This document shows, in pieces, positions 52,705 to 61,754 of a DNA stretch of 64,000 nt. The notes under the pieces are model-generated. The model saw nothing but the letters and a program-made list of their open reading frames with translations, made no database searches and was not told the origin of the DNA. The stretch lies in contig JAUIGE010000007.1 of assembly GCA_030430205.1 (NCBI GenBank), positions 124,001 to 188,000 on the forward strand. Reading direction: 5' to 3'. Position numbers and translations under genes: made by a program. Each line of letters begins with the position of its first letter. The stretch's first letter is position 1. The DNA comes from Bacteroidia bacterium. Its GTDB lineage: Bacteria > Bacteroidota > Bacteroidia > J057.

Positions 52705-53511
52705 ATGAAAAATATATCATTTGTCCATTTGCTCCTTTTCTCTCTACTCTCCCTATCCCTTCTCTCTTCCTGCACGGAAGTGATCGACATTCCGCTCGAA
52801 GATGCAGACCGTAAAGTCGTAGTCCAGGCAAGCCTGTACAATGTTCCTGGCTTTAGCCAGGTGGTACTGATGCAAAGTGGCAGCTTTTATGAGCCAGGGG
52901 ACTATCCCCTGCTCAGCGATGCAGCCGTCACCATCAGTGACGAGGAGGGCAACAGCCAGTTGCTGGAAGAGACACAAGCAGGGGTGTACAGCCTTCCCAG
53001 CCTTATTGGAAAGGAAGGCATGAAGTATCAGCTGGATATCGAATACAATGGGGAAAATTTTCAGTCGGGCAGCCTGATGAAATCCGCTGTCCAAATCGAC
53101 TCTGTGAGTTTTGAAATGGGCGAGGAAGCGCCCTTCAGGGAAGCAGGCTATGTCATGCAGGTACATTTTACTAGCAAAAATCCATCAGACACCTATTTGA
53201 AATTTCGTCTCCTGGTAAATGACACCTTGATTAATCGCCTATACCTCTACGATGGCAGTTTGCCCAGAGGCGGAGCTGGTCAGTATAGTTTCCTTACAGC
53301 CTCCTTTCAAAAGGGTGATCGCATCCAGATCATCACAGAATCGCTTGATAAAGAAGCGTTTAGCTATTTTGACCAGCTCTCTGAGCTGACGGGTGATGCC
53401 TTCGGGCCGCCTTCGGCGGCCCCGGCCAATCCTAAGAGCAATCTTAGTGGAGGGGCTTTGGGCTACTTTGCCGCCGTGGCGGCGAGTTTGAAGGAAGTCG
53501 TTGTACCTTAA
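52705..53511 (+). CDS. DUF4249 lipoprotein paired with a TonB receptor
   Basis: This 268-residue protein has a lipoprotein signal (FVHLLLFSLLSLSLLSSC). The mature strand pattern (KVVVQASLYNVPGFSQVVLM, then LLSDAAVTISDEEGNSQLL) matches DUF4249. It is a shorter paralogue of the DUF4249 protein at 28876, and lies 131 bases after its TonB receptor. The TonB/DUF4249 pairing is the same as in the FecR-linked operon. Its stop overlaps the convergent DUF1207-like gene by 4 bases. Confidence 0.82.
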   Translation: MKNISFVHLLLFSLLSLSLLSSCTEVIDIPLEDADRKVVVQASLYNVPGFSQVVLMQSGSFYEPGDYPLLSDAAVTISDEEGNSQLLEETQAGVYSLPSLIGKEGMKYQLDIEYNGENFQSGSLMKSAVQIDSVSFEMGEEAPFREAGYVMQVHFTSKNPSDTYLKFRLLVNDTLINRLYLYDGSLPRGGAGQYSFLTASFQKGDRIQIITESLDKEAFSYFDQLSELTGDAFGPPSAAPANPKSNLSGGALGYFAAVAASLKEVVVP

Positions 53512-54551
53512 TTCTCATACACAAAGGAAAACCCAAAGAATTGATACTTTGGCAGATTCCTAAACTGCCCATGAGGGTTTACCCCTGAGTAGGCGCGGAA
53601 ATATATCCCCAATCGACGGAGCTCATTTTGGTTGGTGAAACGCCATCCGGCAAGGAGATTGAAAGAAGGCTGAAAGGCTTCTTCATTGGGGATTTCAATC
53701 AGGCCGCCTGCGGGATTGCGCTCATAGATCGGGTAGCCATAGCGCACCCGCAGCCGCGCCTCAAGCGAAACAACAAGCATCACATCCTTGCTGGCAAGGA
53801 AGCCAATGGGGTCCTGAAACTGGTATTGGAGGTAGGGTTCAAATCCTCTTTTAGAGGGCAGAATCGAGGCGGAATCAGCCTCTGAAGCCGAGACAACATA
53901 CCAGCCTTTTTTCGGCTTAAACAAAAACCTGGAACCCAGTTTCAGAGAATGGTTGCGCTCCACTTTGCTATGGGCGTCATTGACCAAAAAAGCCAGTTCG
54001 AATGACTCGTAAGAGGGGTTTATCCGCGCAGTCGGAAAAGAATCCCGCCGCCGCATGATGGTTATTTCATCCCCCAGATGTGTGCTTTCATGGAAGATGG
54101 GGATCAATTTGATACCAAAATTCTTTATCGGCCCCTGAGAGAGATGATGCAAATAATTCATTTCAAATCCACCTACCCGATAGTCGGTGTTGAGGATCGG
54201 CGCAGTCCTTTCCTCCAAAATATCCAAAATAGTATAGAAGGAAATGGGAAAGGAAAGGGCAAAGGAGGATTTTTCACCCTGACGAAGGTAAATGGGAATT
54301 TCTGCTCCCAGCAAGGGTTCTGTCAAAAACAGGTAATTCTGATCCCGGGAAAGGTTGATGTTGTACTCATCATTGTTCAGGGCAAAGCCTGAACTGAGAT
54401 TTACAATAGGTGCGTAGTAGTCAGAAATGAAATATTTCCCAAAAGGGCGTTGCTTGAAAAAGGTGGTTTTTACTTTTCCCTCCTGGGCATTGGCCTGATG
54501 AAAACTAATCCCCAATAAAAGCAAAACCAATAATGGAAGCTGATATTTCAT
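53508..54551 (-). CDS. DUF1207-like secreted protein
   Basis: This 347-residue protein has a signal peptide (KYQLPLLVLLLLGISFHQANA). The segment IPIFHESTHLGDEITIMRRR resembles the DUF1207 H-x-S-x-H-LGDE mark, and the rest is strand-rich, ending in FFGFSFVYEN, consistent with an outer-membrane barrel or surface beta protein. The family function is unknown and the match rests on one motif and overall shape, so the call is tentative. It converges on the DUF4249 gene and lies 11 bases downstream of the PhnA-like gene on the same strand. Confidence 0.6.
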   Translation of the reverse strand: MKYQLPLLVLLLLGISFHQANAQEGKVKTTFFKQRPFGKYFISDYYAPIVNLSSGFALNNDEYNINLSRDQNYLFLTEPLLGAEIPIYLRQGEKSSFALSFPISFYTILDILEERTAPILNTDYRVGGFEMNYLHHLSQGPIKNFGIKLIPIFHESTHLGDEITIMRRRDSFPTARINPSYESFELAFLVNDAHSKVERNHSLKLGSRFLFKPKKGWYVVSASEADSASILPSKRGFEPYLQYQFQDPIGFLASKDVMLVVSLEARLRVRYGYPIYERNPAGGLIEIPNEEAFQPSFNLLAGWRFTNQNELRRLGIYFRAYSGVNPHGQFRNLPKYQFFGFSFVYEN

Positions 54552-54562
54552 ACATCCTTTTT

Positions 54563-55141
54563 TTACGATTTCTTAACAAACTGAGTCAAAATAACAATTT
54601 GCTGCCCATTGACACGCCCTTCTATATGCTCGGGATTGTCATAGACGAGTGAGATATTTCGCACAGCAGTCCCCCGCTTAGCGGCGAAATTAGCTCCCTT
54701 CACATTGAGGTCCTTGATCAGGACCACCGTATCTCCGGCCTGCAACTCGACGCCATTGCTATCAATATGCTTAAGGACCTCCTCTTTTTCCTCCCCTTCC
54801 CCTGTGGCTTTTGCCCAGGCAAGCGTCTCATCATCAAGATACAACATTTCGAGCAATTCTGCAGGCCATCCTTCTCCCCTCATGCGTGTGAGCATGCGCC
54901 AGGCAAGCACCTGCACGGCAGGCACAGGGCTCCACATGCTGTCGTTGAGACAGCGCCAGTGGTTAGGCTCCATGATCGAAGGGTCTTCGATCTGGGATTG
55001 GCAGGTCGTGCAGATCAGCACGCCATTGTCTGCCGAAGCCTCTTCGGCTGGCGGAACAGCGAATAGCTGGAGGTCGTCCGTAGCACTGCATAGTTCGCAG
55101 ACAGAGCCGCTACGTTCGTGTAAGCTTTGTTCTATATTCAT
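54563..55141 (-). CDS. PhnA-like zinc-ribbon protein
   Basis: This 192-residue protein has an N-terminal zinc-binding cluster (CELCSATDDLQLFAVP and LICTTCQSQ, two CxxC pairs) and a C-terminal PhnA domain (IDSNGVELQAGDTVVLIKDL, then GRVNGQQIVILTQFVKK). PhnA-family members are cytoplasmic proteins of unclear function; despite the name they do not hydrolyse phosphonoacetate. It follows tRNA-His on the same strand, but a terminator intervenes. Confidence 0.85.
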   Translation of the reverse strand: MNIEQSLHERSGSVCELCSATDDLQLFAVPPAEEASADNGVLICTTCQSQIEDPSIMEPNHWRCLNDSMWSPVPAVQVLAWRMLTRMRGEGWPAELLEMLYLDDETLAWAKATGEGEEKEEVLKHIDSNGVELQAGDTVVLIKDLNVKGANFAAKRGTAVRNISLVYDNPEHIEGRVNGQQIVILTQFVKKS

Positions 55142-55165
55142 TTTATGAGGTTAATTTTTTTGTAT

Positions 55166-55194
55166 AAAAAAAGCCTCCTACAAACGTAAGAGGC
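55166..55194 (-). terminator. Intrinsic terminator of tRNA-His
   Basis: On the minus strand GCCTCTTAC pairs with GTAGGAGGC with one wobble over the loop GTTT (55173-55194) and is followed by seven T (55166-55172). It lies 9 bases after the tRNA gene. Confidence 0.88.
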
Positions 55195-55203
55195 ATTTTG
55201 AAG

Positions 55204-55278
55204 GGTGGCTAATGGGATTTGAACCCACGACCCCCAGAACCACAATCTGGTGCTCTAACCAACTGAGCTATAACCACC
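55204..55278 (-). tRNA. tRNA-His (anticodon GTG)
   Basis: The minus strand gives a complete cloverleaf. The acceptor GTGGTTA pairs with TAGCCAC and is preceded by an encoded G-1 facing C73, the identity pair of tRNA-His. The D arm has AGCTCAGTTGGTTAGAGC and the T arm has TCGTGGGTTCAAATCCCA. The anticodon loop TTGTGGT places GTG at 55243-55241. The CCA end is not encoded. Confidence 0.97.
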
Positions 55279-55398
55279 ATCAGAATTTGGGACTGCAATA
55301 ATACGTAATTTTTCTCCATAGGAGGAAAAATTTTTTCACTTTTTTACTGCCTTTTCCCTGGGCAAAGTTAATTTGCAGCTCATTTCCCGTACTTTTTT

Positions 55399-56160
55399 AT
55401 GAGATACGTCCTTGACATATCCTATCACGGCAAGGCTTTTGCCGGCTGGCAGCGGCAAAATAATGCACATACAGTGCAGGAAGCCCTGGAAGAGGCGCTG
55501 GCGACCATCCTGCGCCAACCCATCAGCGCCACAGGCGCTGGCAGGACAGATGCGGGCGTACACGCCCGGCAGTTGATTGTCCATTTTGACTACCAGGAGG
55601 CTTTGCCTCCCAACTTTTTCCATGGACTGAATGGCATTTTGCCGCATAATGTCGCTGTAAGGCGCCTGCTTCAGGCTCACAATGAAGACTTTCATGCGCG
55701 CTTTGATGCCCTTAGCAGGAGCTATGAATATCATTTGGTGAGCCTGAAGTCGCCCCTGGCTTATGGCCTGGCCTTGTGGGTAAGGCAGGAACTGGATTTT
55801 CAGGCGATGAATGAAGCAGCTGCTATCATGCCTGAGTATCAGGATTTTGCAAGCTTCTGCAAAGCCCATGGAGACAACAAAACCACGCTTTGTGACTTGT
55901 CCCATGCCTTTTGGGAAAAGCGGCAAGATCGCTGGATCTTTCACATCAAAGCGAATCGCTTTTTGAGGGGAATGGTTAGAGCTGTCGTAGGCACTTTGCT
56001 CGAAGTGGGGAAAGGTAAAATCGGTCTGGAGGATTTCAGGGCTATTCTTGAGGCCAGAGACAGGAAATTTGCGGGGCCCAATGTAGCCGCAGAAGGGCTT
56101 TATCTAACAGAAGTCAACTATCCTGAAAACAGTTTTAATCAGATTTTTCCGCTGTCCTGA
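55399..56160 (+). CDS. truA: tRNA pseudouridine(38-40) synthase TruA
   Basis: This 253-residue protein starts MRYVLDISYHGKAFAGWQRQ, typical of TruA. The catalytic Asp lies in GAGRTDAGVHARQ near residue 53. Later family marks are FHARFDALSRSYEYHLV and FRGMVRAVVG-type FLRGMVRAVVGTLLEVGKG. TruA converts uridines 38-40 of the tRNA anticodon arm to pseudouridine. It is divergent from tRNA-His and its 3' end lies 9 bases from the convergent hybrid kinase gene. Length is normal. Confidence 0.95.
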   Translation: MRYVLDISYHGKAFAGWQRQNNAHTVQEALEEALATILRQPISATGAGRTDAGVHARQLIVHFDYQEALPPNFFHGLNGILPHNVAVRRLLQAHNEDFHARFDALSRSYEYHLVSLKSPLAYGLALWVRQELDFQAMNEAAAIMPEYQDFASFCKAHGDNKTTLCDLSHAFWEKRQDRWIFHIKANRFLRGMVRAVVGTLLEVGKGKIGLEDFRAILEARDRKFAGPNVAAEGLYLTEVNYPENSFNQIFPLS

Positions 56161-56169
56161 CTGAGCTCC

Positions 56170-58521
56170 CTACAGAACTTCATTTTTCAATGCAGCATGC
56201 AGTTCGGCAAATGATTTTTCCACCAGCCCCCTGAGTTCACTGACCAACATGGGCAATCTTGCCTTACTCAGGTTGTTTCGCAGGATATTTTCGATTTCCA
56301 AAATCGTATTTTTCGCATGCTCCATGCCCATGGTAGCGACAGAACTTTTCAATTTATGCACTGCTCTTGCCAACTCCTGATATTCTTCGCCATGGAGATA
56401 TTCATCAATCAGATCAAGGCTGTCGGGTGAGCTCTCCAAAAATTTATTGATCGCCAGGTTAAAAATAAATTGATCTTTTCCGCTCACCTCTTTCAAATAA
56501 GCTAAATTGATGACATCAAAGCGTTGGGAGGAGGAATTTGGAACTTCTGGCTGAAGGTGATTTTGAGGTGAAGCTGGCTTTTCCTTCAGTGAAAAACGGC
56601 TCATTTCCATGGGCTTCATACAAGCGTTCATTTTGGCAAAAAGGACCCCTTTTTCAAAGGGTTTAGATAAATAATCATTCATCCCGATTTTCATGCACTC
56701 ATCATCCATGCCATGGAAAGCATTTGCCGTGAGAGCAATAATAGGGATTTGGCTTAAGTCGCCAGAAAGTTCGTTTCTAATGTATCGGGTGGTATCATAG
56801 CCATCCATGACAGGCATCTGAAGGTCCATCAGAATCAGGTCATAGCTGCTTTTAAGCAACAATTCGATCGCTATTTTTCCATTAGAAGCAATATCTACCT
56901 GAACTCCCCATTCGTGCAGCAGGTGTTCGGTTACCATTTGATTCAGCAGGTTATCTTCTACCAGCAATACCCTTCGCCCCTCCATTTCTCCCGCATGGTT
57001 GACGACTTTATGCGGTTTCTGCCTGTTGGGTTTTTCGCCTATTTCAAAGGGCAAGGAGAAAATAAAACTGGAACCCTTTCCCACTTCGCTTTTCACACTG
57101 ATATCTCCGCCCTGCAATTTCACCAATTGCTCGACTATGGTCAGGCCAAGGCCTGTACCGCTGTATTTTCGGTTGAGGTCCGTATCCAAACGCTGAAAGC
57201 CCAAAAAGATAAAATCTAACTTATTGGCAGGAATGCCAATACCACTGTCTTCCACCATGATCTCAATCAACACCTGATTCCCTTTTTTACCCTTAACCCT
57301 CACATGGATGTTGACAAATCCCTCCTCGGTATATTTGATTGCATTGTTAATCAGGTTGAGGAGAATCTGATTCAGCCGGACGGGATCGCCTACGAGATAG
57401 GCAGGCACTCCCTCATCTACAAATTTATTGAGCCTCAGTTTTTCTTCATTGGCTTTAAGCTCCATGATGGCGATCACAGAGTCTATCAATAGATTCAGTT
57501 CAAAATGAGATTGAGAGAAGTCCATTTTACCGGCTTCAATCTTAGAAAAATCCAGCACATCATTGACCACTGCCAGGAGTGTACTTCCTGCATTTTTGAT
57601 CAGGTTGAGGTACTTCATTTGCTCCTCAACTGTGTCGCCCTCCATCAGGATGCGGGTCAATTGAAGGATTGCATTCAGTGGAGTACGGATTTCGTGGCTC
57701 GTATTTGCGAGAAATTCTTCTTTGAGTTTGGCGCTCTTAATGGCCAATTCTTTTTCCCGTATCAGTTGCTCTCTTTCAATTCGATCTGTAACATCCTGCA
57801 CGGTACCCACAACGGTCAGGCTTTCGCCGGGATGGTTTCGGCCTGCTTTTCCCTGAATCGCCAAATACCTTTGTCCATGAATGGAAATCCTCGTTTTGGC
57901 ATCTACTCTGAACTCTTCCTGATTCAGTAAGGCAGTCGAAATCGCATCTATGAGTTTTATGCGATCATCTGAAACCAGGCATTTGAAATAATTTTCAAGT
58001 CCGAGGCTATTGTGGTCCTGATCCAACTCGAGGATACTTTGGGCAGATTTGGAGCAATAGACTTCTTCCTTTGCTGGGAGATACTCCCAGTTGCCCATTT
58101 TGGCAAGTTTTTGAGCTTGCTCAAGGCGGGTCAGCATTTGATGCCGCTCGATTCCATATCGGATACACCGAATCAGAGATTCAGGATTCAGGTCGTCTTT
58201 ACTGAGAAAATCCTGTGCGCCTTTTTTTACGGCCCTCAATCCTGTCGCATCATCAGAAAGGCCCGTGAGAACGATGATCGGCAAGTTGGAAAAAGTCTCG
58301 ATTAGGCGATCGAATGACTTAAGTCCCAGGCTGTCAGGCAGGTGTAGGTCAAGAAGAATGATGTCAATGGGTTCCTTTTTGAGAATTTCATTCCCTCCCT
58401 TCAAAGTACTACTCTGAAAAAGCTCATAGGACTGCATGGGAGCAAAACTCAAATATTCCCTTATCAACCTGACATCGGCCGGGTTGTCCTCGATAAGCAG
58501 AATATGAATTCTAGATTCCAT
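56170..58521 (-). CDS. Hybrid sensor histidine kinase (REC-PAS-HK-REC-HPt)
   Basis: This is a 783-residue protein. A TTG start at 58542 overlaps the upstream stop, but the ATG at 58521 (MESRIHILLIEDN) is preferred. Order: receiver 1 (Asp in ILLDLHLPD, Lys in FLSKDDL); PAS-like domain (WEYLPAKEEVYC through VVGTVQDVTDR); phospho-acceptor helix (NTSHEIRTPLNAILQL); ATPase (NLINNAIKYTEEG, DSGIGIP, GTGLGLTIV); receiver 2 (ILMDLQMPVMDG, YLSKPFEKG); HPt (His in RAVHKLKSSVATMG). No membrane helix, so a cytoplasmic phosphorelay. The single-domain regulator lies 17 bases upstream on the same strand and is its likely partner. Confidence 0.93.
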   Translation of the reverse strand: MESRIHILLIEDNPADVRLIREYLSFAPMQSYELFQSSTLKGGNEILKKEPIDIILLDLHLPDSLGLKSFDRLIETFSNLPIIVLTGLSDDATGLRAVKKGAQDFLSKDDLNPESLIRCIRYGIERHQMLTRLEQAQKLAKMGNWEYLPAKEEVYCSKSAQSILELDQDHNSLGLENYFKCLVSDDRIKLIDAISTALLNQEEFRVDAKTRISIHGQRYLAIQGKAGRNHPGESLTVVGTVQDVTDRIEREQLIREKELAIKSAKLKEEFLANTSHEIRTPLNAILQLTRILMEGDTVEEQMKYLNLIKNAGSTLLAVVNDVLDFSKIEAGKMDFSQSHFELNLLIDSVIAIMELKANEEKLRLNKFVDEGVPAYLVGDPVRLNQILLNLINNAIKYTEEGFVNIHVRVKGKKGNQVLIEIMVEDSGIGIPANKLDFIFLGFQRLDTDLNRKYSGTGLGLTIVEQLVKLQGGDISVKSEVGKGSSFIFSLPFEIGEKPNRQKPHKVVNHAGEMEGRRVLLVEDNLLNQMVTEHLLHEWGVQVDIASNGKIAIELLLKSSYDLILMDLQMPVMDGYDTTRYIRNELSGDLSQIPIIALTANAFHGMDDECMKIGMNDYLSKPFEKGVLFAKMNACMKPMEMSRFSLKEKPASPQNHLQPEVPNSSSQRFDVINLAYLKEVSGKDQFIFNLAINKFLESSPDSLDLIDEYLHGEEYQELARAVHKLKSSVATMGMEHAKNTILEIENILRNNLSKARLPMLVSELRGLVEKSFAELHAALKNEVL

Positions 58522-58538
58522 TGGGGCATGTGAAAGAC

Positions 58539-58958
58539 TCAACTACCAGCTAACTTCACTATTTTAAACCAAAAGTCGTCAATTCCTTTTATCACATCAA
58601 TATATTCATTTATATCGACGGGTTTGGTGATGAAGCAATTGGCATGGAGATTATAGCAGATTTCAATATCTACCTGAGCTTCCGAAGTTGTCAGGACAAT
58701 CACAGGAATCCGTCGAAACTGCTCGTCATTTTTGATCTCTGCAAGGACCTCCCGGCCATCTTTACGAGGCAGGTTAAGGTCAAGAAAAATCATATCAGGG
58801 TATATCCTTTCAATATAATTCCCTTCGGCCCTCAAATATTTTAACGCTTCTTCACCATCCTTCACTACGTGTAGTTGGTGTTTATTGGGGACCTCTTTCA
58901 GGGCCTCCTCTGTTAACCTGATGTCCCCTATATTATCTTCAATAAGCAAAATTTGCAT
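58539..58958 (-). CDS. Single-domain response regulator (Rcp1-like)
   Basis: This 139-residue receiver has the acidic pair in LLIEDNIGDIRL, the phospho-Asp in MIFLDLNLPRKDG and the switch Lys in FITKPVDINEY. The ending IDDFWFKIVKLAGS is shared in shape with the lone regulator at 1885. It is the first gene of a two-gene unit with the hybrid kinase, so it probably takes part in the same phosphorelay, possibly delivering signals to the kinase's first receiver or taking phosphate from its HPt domain. Confidence 0.93.
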   Translation of the reverse strand: MQILLIEDNIGDIRLTEEALKEVPNKHQLHVVKDGEEALKYLRAEGNYIERIYPDMIFLDLNLPRKDGREVLAEIKNDEQFRRIPVIVLTTSEAQVDIEICYNLHANCFITKPVDINEYIDVIKGIDDFWFKIVKLAGS

Positions 58959-59057
58959 CAGAGAAAAAATTTAGATCGGCGAGTTATTTCCCTTCTTCCA
59001 AATCAAAAGAAAAACTGGATTTTGGAATTATACGAAGCAAATAATGGGCCGAATTCG

Positions 59058-60452
59058 TCAAGGCCTACTTAGGGTATTCACTTCCCGGATGGCTTGTTCT
59101 GCAAAATGATCGGCCTCCTTTTGGCTGCGAGCCTCTGTATAAATACGAATAATAGGCTCGGTATTAGATTTTCTCAAATGCACCCAGGCATGTTCAAAAT
59201 CCACCTTTACCCCATCCACATCTGTCACCCTGGCATCAGCTTGTTTGCTATACCTCTCCTTAAACTTTGCCAGGATGTCATCTACATCCATTTCCTCACT
59301 CAGGGAAATCTTTTCCTTAGACATGAAATAGTCGGGATATGAGGCGCGGATTTCGGATACGGTGGCATCTCCTTTCGCCAAAAACGAAAGGAATAATGCT
59401 ATCCCAACGAGCGCATCTCGTCCATAATGAAGCTGAGGGTAAATGATTCCACCATTTCCTTCTCCTCCAATAACCGCATCACTGCGTTTCATCATCTCAA
59501 TTACATTTACTTCCCCTACAGCTGAAGTCACCCTGCGGCAGCCATATCGGGCAGCCACGTCTTCCAGAGCCCGGCTTGAGCTTAGATTGGAGACAACGGT
59601 ACTCTTGGTATGTTTCAGGATATAATCGGCTATAGAAACGAGGGTGTATTCTTCACCGAACATTTTCCCATTTTCATCAATAAAGACCAGCCTATCCACA
59701 TCAGGATCAACAGCGATCCCGATATCTGCTCCTTCTTTTTCGATATATTCACAGATGTCTGTCAGGTTTTTCTTAAGGGGTTCGGGGTCATGGGCAAACC
59801 AGCCGTTAGGCTGACAGTTTAATTCGACGATTTGGGTTACCCCCAAAGCCTTCAGTAGTTTTGGGACATAAATGCCCCCGCTGCTGTTGATCCCATCAAC
59901 CACTACCTTAAAATTGGATTTGGCTATGGCATAATTATCCACCAGCTGCAATTGCTGGATTTTGTGGATGTGTTGCTCAAAGAAAGTATCATCCTTTCTG
60001 ATAAATCCCAGCTTTTCGACCGGAGCAAAATCATAGAGACGATTGGTTAAAATTTCCAGAATTTCAATTCCATCTTTCTCAGTGACAAATTCCCCGCGGT
60101 GGTTAAGTAATTTGAGTGCATTCCAGTTCACAGGGTTGTGTGAAGCAGTCAGAATAACCCCTCCATTGGCCTGATAATGAGGCACAGCCATTTCGACGGT
60201 GGGGGTGGTGGAAATACCGAGGTCTATCACCTCAAAGCCAAGGCCTACCAATGTGTTTGAAACGAGCCCCTGAACCATGGCGCCTGAAGGGCGGGCATCT
60301 CGTCCGATGACGACTCGCTTTTCACCTCCTTTAAGGCCCAACCAGGTCCCAAAGGCAGAAGCAAAATTAACAACATCAATGGGGGTAAGGTTTTCGCCTA
60401 CTCTGCCTCCAATGGTACCTCTCGTTCCAGAAATAGAAGAGATAAGGGTCAT
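59058..60452 (-). CDS. glmM: Phosphoglucosamine mutase-type phosphohexomutase
   Basis: This is a 464-residue protein. The N-terminus is SISGTRGTIGGR (substrate loop), the catalytic Ser lies in ILTASHNPVNWNALK near residue 102, the metal loop is DPDVDRLVFIDENG near residue 250, the sugar-specific loop is GGEGNGGIIYPQLHYGRDAL, and the phosphate loop is RKSNTEPIIRIYTEA. Bacteroidota GlmM proteins have this form. The enzyme converts glucosamine-6-phosphate to glucosamine-1-phosphate for peptidoglycan and LPS. A related phosphomannomutase activity cannot be excluded. It is divergent from the PLP enzyme. Confidence 0.9.
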   Translation of the reverse strand: MTLISSISGTRGTIGGRVGENLTPIDVVNFASAFGTWLGLKGGEKRVVIGRDARPSGAMVQGLVSNTLVGLGFEVIDLGISTTPTVEMAVPHYQANGGVILTASHNPVNWNALKLLNHRGEFVTEKDGIEILEILTNRLYDFAPVEKLGFIRKDDTFFEQHIHKIQQLQLVDNYAIAKSNFKVVVDGINSSGGIYVPKLLKALGVTQIVELNCQPNGWFAHDPEPLKKNLTDICEYIEKEGADIGIAVDPDVDRLVFIDENGKMFGEEYTLVSIADYILKHTKSTVVSNLSSSRALEDVAARYGCRRVTSAVGEVNVIEMMKRSDAVIGGEGNGGIIYPQLHYGRDALVGIALFLSFLAKGDATVSEIRASYPDYFMSKEKISLSEEMDVDDILAKFKERYSKQADARVTDVDGVKVDFEHAWVHLRKSNTEPIIRIYTEARSQKEADHFAEQAIREVNTLSRP

Positions 60453-60514
60453 GTAGTAAGTATTATATTGAGAAAGGCTAAATTAGGGAAAATAAAACAT
60501 AATCACAGGATATA

Positions 60515-61549
60515 ATGGGGAATAATCCATTCCGAAATATCAGAGAGATTGAAAAGTGTTTGGAACAGAAGATAGATCAGAATTTGGGGTATACAAGCAG
60601 GATTCACCCTTTGCACACTTTTGGGGAGCATATATATGTAAAAAGGGAAGACGAATCCGGCTTTGGTAGTAGCGGGAGCAAAAGGCGAAAATTTGCCTCT
60701 CTTATCCCTCATTTGATCCAGGAGGAGGTCGAATTGGCACTGCTTATAGGAGGTGCCAACTCCAACCATATCGTAGCTGCAACCCAATTGCTGCGGCAAT
60801 ATGGCATCCCTTTTCAGCTTTTTCTGAAAAAATATCATGGCAAGGTCATAGCTGGAAACAGCTTTTTGATTCACTTGCTGGAGGATGAAAAAAATATTCA
60901 ATGGATTGAAAAAAATGATTGGCCCAGAGTAGAAAGTATGGCGCTTGATTTTGGAAAAAACACAGGCAAAAACTGTATGCTCATCCCGGAAGGAGGCATG
61001 TGCTTTGAGGCAGTAGCAGGTGCGGCGAGCCTGATGTTAGATATTGTAAAAAATGAGCAAAATTTCCCCCTTTTCAGGGAAGAATTCAATGCTTCGGAGA
61101 ATTGCTTTGATCATATATGGGTAGACTCTGGGACAGGTCTGATGGCCGCTACGCTCGTAGCAATGAATGCTTTACTCAACAGAAAAACGGAGATTCATGT
61201 AGTTCTCATTGCAGGTGATGAAGCCTATTTCTTGAATATCTACAAACAGGTGGCAAGCTGGTTGTCAAATATCCTAAAGCTCCCTATTCCCCCCATATCT
61301 AACTTTCGGCTTCATTTCCCCCTGACAGGCCGGTCTTTTGGCAATGTAAACAAGCGGATTCTCCAATCTGTAAAATATTTTGCCCGCACGGAAGGGCTGC
61401 TAACTGATCCCATTTATACAGCAAAATTATTTCTTACAGCCCAGGAACAAATCACTTCCGGGAAAACATCTGGCGTTCAATTGATTATCCATTCAGGTGG
61501 AGGCACAGGCTTGATGGGGTTTGCAGAAAAAATGGCAAAGCGGATGTAA
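60515..61549 (+). CDS. PLP-dependent enzyme (ACC deaminase/D-cysteine desulfhydrase-like)
   Basis: This 344-residue fold-type II protein starts LEQKIDQNLGYTSRIHPLHT. The cofactor Lys is in GSSGSKRRKFASL near residue 53; the glycine-rich substrate loop is IGGANSNHIVAATQLL. The phosphate-binding glycine loop is VDSGTGLMAATLVAMN. The end is HSGGGTGLMGFAEKM. Relatives act on D-cysteine or 1-aminocyclopropane-1-carboxylate; the substrate here is not certain. It stands alone between glmM (divergent) and hppA (convergent). Confidence 0.85.
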   Translation: MGNNPFRNIREIEKCLEQKIDQNLGYTSRIHPLHTFGEHIYVKREDESGFGSSGSKRRKFASLIPHLIQEEVELALLIGGANSNHIVAATQLLRQYGIPFQLFLKKYHGKVIAGNSFLIHLLEDEKNIQWIEKNDWPRVESMALDFGKNTGKNCMLIPEGGMCFEAVAGAASLMLDIVKNEQNFPLFREEFNASENCFDHIWVDSGTGLMAATLVAMNALLNRKTEIHVVLIAGDEAYFLNIYKQVASWLSNILKLPIPPISNFRLHFPLTGRSFGNVNKRILQSVKYFARTEGLLTDPIYTAKLFLTAQEQITSGKTSGVQLIIHSGGGTGLMGFAEKMAKRM

Positions 61550-61703
61550 GATTTATTTCCATTCATACATAAAAAATGACAGATCGGCCTTTTAGGCTAC
61601 CTGCAAAGCTTTTTTGCCGTTAAAGTAGAAAGTCAGAATATTATCGGCTATAATGGCCAACAGCTTGATCATTTAAGGAAGACCTTAAATACAACCAAAC
61701 GAA

Positions 61704-61738
61704 AAAACCCGAACGTATAGTCCGGGTTTTCCTTTTTT
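61704..61738. terminator. Bidirectional terminator
   Basis: AAAACCCG (61704-61711) pairs with CGGGTTTT (61723-61730) over an 11-base loop. A T run follows on the plus strand (61733-61738) and an equivalent run on the minus strand. It separates the convergent PLP enzyme and hppA. Confidence 0.8.
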
Positions 61739-61754
61739 ATATGGTTTCGAATGC

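Noticed and set aside
55336-55944. 202-codon minus-strand frame opposite truA
   Set aside because: truA is complete on the plus strand with its catalytic motif; the opposite frame has no features.
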